A stretch of DNA of 64,000 nt. It comes from Sordaria brevicollis. Its lineage: Eukaryota > Ascomycota > Sordariomycetes > Sordariales > Sordariaceae. Both the position numbers and the translations under genes were made by a program. The notes below the pieces were generated by a model. It was given only the letters and a program-made list of their open reading frames with translations, did no database searches and was not told the DNA's origin. The stretch lies in contig JAUTDP010000006.1 of assembly GCA_033439795.1 (NCBI GenBank), forward strand, positions 2,542,001 through 2,606,000, in the 5' to 3' direction. This document shows positions 57,069-64,000 of the stretch, piece by piece. Within the stretch, counting starts at the first letter, position 1, and the number at the start of each line of letters is the position of its first letter.

Positions 57069-57480
57069 TTAATAACCCGGCTTTCGGTCGTATATAACCG
57101 TATTCAGTTGCGCGTAGTCGACCCTACTAAAATTATAACTCTTTTAGTAAATAAGGTATTCTTAGCCCTAAATATTTAATTCTATACTATTTTCGCTAAT
57201 CTAACGCAATAGTATTCGCTATTATTTTCGACCTTTTTTATTAACCTAACGTTCGTTCGTACGCGATTGGATTCGTTTCTACGTATTCGATCCTATTAAA
57301 ATAATATTTCTTTTAATAAGTAGGGTATTTTAGATTATAATTTATATCGTTTTTATTAACGTAGTATAGTAGTAATTTTTTAATAACCCGGCATCCGTCC
57401 TTACGTAATTATATTCGCTTACGTATAAGCGACCCTATTTAATCTTTAGCCCTTTTAAAAAGTATAGTACTTTTAATTGC
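57069..57480 (+). repeat. Three degenerate tandem units
   Basis: Units starting near 57,069, 57,240 and 57,378 share the order TTAA(T/C)..CCGGC or CTAACG, then CG-rich text, then GTATTCG or GTATAAGCG, CGA(T/C)CCTA, and CTTTTA(A/G)TAA, ending in a TA(G)GGTA-like motif. Spacing is about 140-170 bp. They look like old tandem copies altered by RIP. Confidence 0.45.
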
Positions 57481-60165
57481 TTTATACGTTTAATACTTTT
57501 AAATATATTATTTATTTTCTATAGCCGTCCCTTATATATTTATCCCTTACGTATATAATTATATTACTTTAATATAATACTAATTATTTTTAATCGTATA
57601 GGTAGTCATTACTATTATATTTATCCCCCGTTTAAACTAATTCCTTCCTTCTAAATAATTACTTCTTTTTGGGTAATTACCTCCTTTTAACTAATTGTAA
57701 CTACCTTTTAATAATAATAAAGATAATAATAATTCTAATAATAAAGATAATTCCTAATTGCTTATATATTGTTCCTATAAATGGGAATTACCCTTTTCGG
57801 AATTTATAAATAAGAAAAACCCGAATAAATTAATTTAAAATTACTTCGAATATTATAATAAATAATATATTATTCGGTAGAGATTTTTATTAATTGTAGG
57901 GCCCTTTATAGTAATCCCCGATATACCGAATACGCCGCCCCCAGTTCGGATATATTTAACTCCGCTTTAAATTCCGGTTCCGGCTTTAATACGTCTAGCT
58001 TCTACTCTAATTCGGCCTCCGATTATATAACCTCTTCCTATAATACCGGTTATCCGTCGTATATAGTCTATTATATATAATATTCCGCTTTAATAATTAA
58101 TATAGAATATTAATATTAAAGGTCTAAATACTTTTAATTATTATTATTAATATTAACCAAATTTAGTAAAAGTTAGACGGATATATAATATTATTAATAG
58201 AGATTATAAAGTTCGCCGTTATTATAGAGAGTAAATATTTTTTACGTTATTAATTAATATTATATAAAATCCGTATAAATAAGCTTCGTCCTTTAATATA
58301 TTAGGTTAAAATACCCTAATTCGACTTAATCCGTTTTAGCTACGGGTAATTTTATTTAATACCTATACCCTAATATAATTAAGGGTAGCCTCCCTTAATA
58401 TATATACTTTTAATTATAATTTACTTTACTTTAATTACAACGGTTTATATAACCTTCAACGCTTTATCGAAGCTTAGGATTTTAATAATTAATATCGATA
58501 GTATATTTAACCGTATATATTACTAATAAATATTATATAAAATATATATTTTACTCCGTATATTATTTTCCTTTTATAGTAATTAACGTGCTTTTAAAAT
58601 TTATATTTTGTAAATTCTATCCCTATAATTTACGTATAAAGTATTATTACGAAATAATAGGTCCTTATAATATTAAATAATATTATTAACAATATTATAT
58701 TATAAACGGTTAATTTATTAACGGCCTATATTAGCCTTTTAATCGACTATTACCCTAAAGTAATAGCGGTATATAATTTTCCGGTTAATAATATAATTTT
58801 AATTAATAATACCCTTCTAATTAATAATACCCTTCTAATTAATAGCGTAATTCTAGCGAATATAACGAATATAAGTTATTATTACTATTTCCGTTTAATC
58901 GATTACGAGGGTTTATAGTAGGTACCCTTTAAATAAATAGGCGTCCCCGAATTAAATTTATTTATTATATTTTACGTCCCCGTAATCGTCCTTATTGGCC
59001 GCTTCCTAAACCGTTTATTTTTAATTTTAATATTAATTAAATAAAATTAATTATCCTTTAGCTAACTTTTGAAGATCTAATTAATTAAAAATATATATTA
59101 CGTCCTAACCCGCGGTTTAAATTATAATATCCCCTTTTAACTATAGGTCGCAATCCGTATTTATAAGAGAAGGCAATTACGGATAAAGATGAAGACTTTA
59201 TTAAGAAATTTAATAACGTTATATTTAATATTAAAATAGAGTATTATAAATCCTATAAAAAGAAGTAGTTCGATTTTAATTTTAATAATTTGAGGGAGTA
59301 TAAGTATTGCGTTTATAGAAAACGTAAGTACAACCGGTTAGGGGATATACTATTTTATTTTACGTTAAATTATATAAATTTCGGGGAGATTCCGGTAGAT
59401 TTATTAGAATTTAATTCTATTAGGGAGATATTTATCGCTATTATATATATAATTATAAATATCCTTATAATCCGAGGCTAATAATACTATTATTATAGTT
59501 ATATAAATTATTATTTTAAGGATATTATTTTAATATATTATAAATTACCGTTATTCTTTAAAGAGGTTAATATCCTCCTTATTATATTTCGTAATACCGT
59601 TCCTATTAATAGTCAATAGCCGGAGTATATTAGGCGGTAATTCCGCCGAAAGTTCGAAGTTAATCGGTATTATATTTAAATATAATTTGAAAATTTAAGG
59701 AGGAAGTATCCCGGTTATTATATTATCGAAATTAATTACGGATATTTATTTTAATTATTTGAGGATAGTAATATATTTAATCGTATTAATATTTAGATTA
59801 TTTAAGAGGATATTTAAATCGATAAGAACGACGAACTTAGTCCTAATAAAGAGGAGGAGGTGGCTATTCCTAATTTTATATATAATTAAATATAATTTAA
59901 TTAATTAATTAATTAATTTAATAATTAACGCGGTAATTAATAATATAATTAACCCGGCGGTTAATAATATAATTAACCTAATAATTAATATAATTAGAAT
60001 AATTAACGTTTTTAGTATATTAATTTGGATTTAATATACGGTCTTAAGTTTTTCCCTAATTATTTATTTAATTTATATACGCTTAACCAAAATACGGTCC
60101 GACCGGATTCCCCGGATTATTTCGGATTAATTCCCGATTTCCTTTTTACTTTTAACCTCCTTAAT
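57481..60165. repeat. RIP-degraded AT-rich DNA
   Basis: No usable frame longer than about 60 codons and no recognisable domain. It contains small degenerate tandem repeats, for example three units of AATTAATAATACCCTTCT at about 58,800-58,850 and AATTAA-rich units at 59,890-60,000. Confidence 0.55.
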
Positions 60166-63100
60166 TATTGAGATGGGGCGGATAAACAGGTACAAGGGTA
60201 CACGGCTAGACAGCAGATTTTTTCCGAATTTTTTCGAAAATTTTTCGTAATTTTTCATTCTGGAGGAATTCTTCCAAGGATTTTCCCTAGTCATGATCTG
60301 AGAGAAGAGGTACAAGACAAGGATACATCATAATAAACTAATTTAAAAGAAACATAACAGTAGTACATTAAGCAAATTAAGAAAGAAGGCTATAGAATAA
60401 ATTTCGGACTTTTATATAGAAAGAAGGAAAGCTCTAAAGGAATAAAAGGAAAGAAAAATAATTAGAAAGAAAAGAAGGAAGGTTAAATAATTTTTATTAA
60501 AATAATAATTAAATTTCATTTAATCTTTAAAATAAAAATCTTCTTCAATTTGGTAAAAATTAACTCCTTAATCAAATTTTTGAAACTTCCTAACCCTACC
60601 TCTATAATAGGTAAAAGAAAAAATACAATTAAATCGAAAAAAATATTCCTACTATCAAATTACTCCTTTCTCCCCTATAAATTTACTCCTCTCTCTACTC
60701 TTTTAATTTTATTAAAAGTTTTTAATATAACTCCTTTCCTAATTATTATAGTAGTAGTAATTATTTAGGATTATTTTTATTCCCCATTTTAAATAGTAAT
60801 AAAGACGAAATTGAATTTTAAACTTCTAACCAAATTAACTAAAGCGGATTCAATACCTTAAAATAATAAAATTAAGAATTTTAATAATCCGTCGGTTATA
60901 AAAAAAGAATAATAGAAAATAAATATCGAAATAGAATTAAAAATATACTATCCTAAATATATTATAGGATTCGCTATAAAAATAAAGTAATATATAGGAT
61001 AAGCGTAAACGCAATTATAGCCTTTTTAATATTAATTATTATACGCTATAAAAGCGTCCTTAAAAATTAAATTAAAAATAAATTACAAACCCAAAAAATT
61101 TATAATTTTTAATACTAAACGAATAATAACCGATTAGCCGAAGATTTAATAATAAATTCTTAATTCCGAGGCCGATAATTAAAATAAATATTATTAAATT
61201 AAAAGCCTCGCCCCAATTTTAATATTAAATTAATACCTTACGTAAGTCCGATAATAGGGTATATATAAATAAATAGTAACCGGCGCCGGGGTTTCGAATA
61301 TATAAAATATTTATTTAATAATTTTAAGAACTTTATTTTAATATACGTCGTCGGAACTTTTAAAATATAATATATTTATTCAATAGCTTTAAACCCCTTT
61401 ATACTAATATATAATAATCTATTTAATTAAATTTAATATATATTATATTATTTAATACTAATTAAAGTATAATTTATCCTCTATTAATAAAAGGCCAAAT
61501 TTCGTATAAAGATATAATAATATTTTATATTAATATTTATTTAATAAAAGGTTCCCCTCGAATATTTTTTACTATTTTGTATTCCTTATTAATAATAAGT
61601 TAATAAAATATTCGTCGATATTAATATTAAAATTAATAATTTCTACCTATAATAATTCTTAATTAGTAATTAATTTACTTATTATATTTATTAATCCCTT
61701 TTCTATATTTATTTCTTCGCCTCTTTATTCATTTCCCCCTATACTTTTTATATATTCTTTACCCTCTTCCCCCTTAAATATAATAAACTCTAATTAAATT
61801 TCTAATTACTAAATTCATCCCGAAAATAAAGATAATAATAATTAAGATTAATAATAGAACCCTAACCCCGCTCTAAATTAAATAATTATAACGTTCCCTA
61901 TATATTCCTCGAAGGATTTTAATCCTAAGAAGAAATTCAAAGATAAGAATATTATTAAATTCTTCCTAAATTTCGAAGATAGAACGAATTTCGTTAAATA
62001 GCGTAATAACGAAGAAAAAATTAACGTATAGTGTTAATAATATAAGCCCCAATCCCGAAATATTATTAAAAATATTATCCATTTTATTAAAAAAGAAAAC
62101 GAGCCCGTTATGTAGGTAAGGTTTTATAATAAATTCCGTACTATTTATCGTACCTACGACCCGGAGTAAATAAATTCCAATATAAATAAATTCTAAGACT
62201 TCTACCGTAAGCGTATCGAAAATAATAAGAAAACCGTTAATAATACTATTTTTAAATATTATTAATTATTAATTCGGTAAAAGTAAATTAATTAGGAAAT
62301 TATCGAAAAGTTAGCAATTAAACGCTTCTATAAAAAATTGCCTTATTATTACCGTATTAATCTTATTATTTATTTCGGTAAAAATGAAAATAAATTCTTT
62401 AAAATAACGTAAATTAATTTTTCTACGAAACTTTCTAATTAAATTACTACTTATTATCGAAGGGAAGATAGCGATTCCGACTCTAATTCTAATAACTCTT
62501 CTAATTCCTTTAACGATAGCGATAGTAATAAAGATAATAAAGTAATAGAGAAGACTATTACTATTAAAACTAAAACCTCTAATAGTAAAAAAGATTCTAA
62601 TAAGAAAAAGATTACGACCGTTAAATAGGAAATTATTAAAGAACCTATTACTATAAACGCTCTAATTAAAAGCCTTTAAAATATATAGATTACCTATATT
62701 AAAATAGCGAATTAATAAGCTAAAAATTTTAAAAATCGTTTCCGAAATCTCTTCAAAAGTAATTATATTCCTTAAATTAATACTATAATAGTATAATCGA
62801 CTAAATAAACTCAACTAACGGAAAATATAACCTACTATTAGTATAAATAATTTAATTATATTTAATATTAATATAAAGATAAGGACTATTATATAAATAA
62901 AGGATAAATTTATTAAGTTAAAGCTAATAAAAAATAAGGCCGCCGGTAGCAATTTTATTTAGGAAATAATACCAAATTAATATAATATATCCTAAACGAT
63001 ATAATCTCTATTACTTTTCGTATAAATTGCTTTAAAAATATATTTAAATCCTATATAATTTACTATAATAAATACCCTAAGTATAATAAATTCCGGGAAT

Positions 63101-64000
63101 AAGAAACTAAAGTTCATCCTAATAAATTCACCCCTAACTTTAATCTCTTAGAGTTAAAATATTAATAAAAGTAGCGAAAGGTCCAAAATCGTCGCCGAAT
63201 TAATTTTCAAAACAATATAATCTTAATTAACGAATTATTTCTCTAAACTAATTATAATTTAATTAGTCTATATTTAACGTCTTTTCTTCCTTTTACTTAA
63301 AAGTCTTTTTTAATATTTTAAATCCTAAAGTAAATTATAAAAAAGGAAGCTATTACTACGCTTATTTAAACGCGGGGAAAATTAATAACTCCTCGTAAAC
63401 CCCTTTCCAATATAAATCGAAAGGAGAGGTTATAATTACTACCCGTAAGAAGGCTAGATCTTAACCCTCGTATAAAGGATATAATAAATTAAAAAGACGT
63501 ACGAATAGCGGTAGTTAAAACTGTATCTAAACCGGCTCCTTAATTAGAATTAATTCCTACTACCGCCGCTAAATCGTTAAAACCTATAAATAAATCTCCA
63601 ATTAAGATTTAAAAATTTTTAATTAATAAATCCGTTTTTAAACTTAAAGATTTTAATAATTTTAAAAATTATATAAATTATAGGATTATTTAAATTAAAG
63701 AGAATTGCCCGATTATTAGTAAAATTATAAATATTAAATTATAAATTACTTTCGAAAATATAATTATAATTATTCCTAAATCCGGTTAATTATTTAAAGA
63801 ATTAATTAACCTTAAATACTATTAGAAAGCCTTTAAAGAAACCCTTTAATTAATATACGATAGTAGTATTATTAAAGATAATAGCTTAAAAGTTAATTAA
63901 TTCCGCCTATACAATTTATAAATTAATACCGTTATTATAATACTTAAGGAGCTTTTATATAAGGATTAAAAAAAGAAATTTAGTAATATTTTCGCCGCGT
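60166..64000 (+). repeat. Dispersed repeat copy 2 and its continuation to the window edge
   Basis: 60,166-62,752 matches 43,271-45,860 in the same orientation. Here the element is not interrupted and runs on to the end of the window, so its full length is at least 3.8 kb. Decayed coding text continues (for example SSNSFNDSDSNKDNK-like text near 62,500 and YPKYNKFRE near 63,070-63,100), suggesting a retroelement polyprotein, but no diagnostic RT or integrase block is seen before the edge. Copy 2 tends to keep C where copy 1 has T and to have A where copy 1 keeps G. Confidence 0.8.

Noticed and set aside
57069..57480. CRISPR array
   Set aside because: Units are degenerate, long and unevenly spaced, in a fungal genome; no direct repeats with unique spacers.
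39090..64000. Mitochondrial DNA as an explanation for the AT-rich block
   Set aside because: It contains decayed LINE RT, chromovirus RT/integrase and RIP dinucleotide bias, and adjoins spliced nuclear genes.
1..64000. tRNA or rRNA genes
   Set aside because: Scanning by eye for A/B-box pairs and rRNA motifs gave nothing convincing; a covariance-model scan would be decisive.

Overview
The window looks like nuclear DNA of a filamentous ascomycete (Pezizomycotina, most likely Sordariomycetes). The genes have short introns (about 50-130 nt, one of 249 nt) with GT..AG ends and CTAAC-like branch sites. Families recognisable as fungal include Spc24, Fis1, Scn1/TatD, Yrb2/RanBP3-like, a Zn2Cys6 regulator and a PNP-NACHT-ankyrin NLR. 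Two very AT-rich blocks carry the signature of repeat-induced point mutation (RIP): TpA everywhere, CpA/TpG almost gone, and dead transposons full of stop codons.

Layout. 1-2280: RIP-degraded AT-rich DNA. 2281-about 39,085: a gene island of normal base composition with nine intact protein genes and one truncated remnant. In order: FMN-binding PNPOx-like protein (+), Zn2Cys6 transcription factor (-), Scn1-like TatD metallohydrolase (-), small membrane protein (+), Spc24 kinetochore protein (-), Fis1 mitochondrial fission adaptor (+), RING-H2 E3 ligase with zinc ribbon (+), single-pass membrane protein with acidic tail (+), Ran-binding-domain protein (+), large NLR (+) and the remnant (-). About 39,090-64,000: a transposon graveyard. 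It holds a 5'-truncated LINE with a reverse transcriptase (+), a 2.6-kb repeat present twice in direct orientation, and a chromovirus-type Ty3/Gypsy pol (-) in the order RT, RNase H, integrase, chromodomain. A 570-bp terminal-inverted-repeat element flanked by TA sits in the chromovirus integrase, and an LTR-like sequence interrupts repeat copy 1.

How the genes relate. The island mixes housekeeping genes (chromosome segregation, mitochondrial division, nuclear transport, ubiquitination) that are not an operon or a biosynthetic cluster; Spc24 and FIS1 share a divergent promoter. The exception is the last intact gene, a 1,696-residue NOD-like receptor abutting the RIP block. It is of the fungal non-self recognition type and has a catalytically intact-looking nucleoside-phosphorylase effector domain interrupted by a hydrophobic plus acidic insertion.

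Most notable: this NLR; the two repeat copies, which show largely opposite-strand RIP (C-to-T in one, G-to-A in the other); and the TIR element inserted in RIP-degraded integrase. Gene models were spliced by eye. No alignment or database search was possible, so functions rest on recognised motifs.
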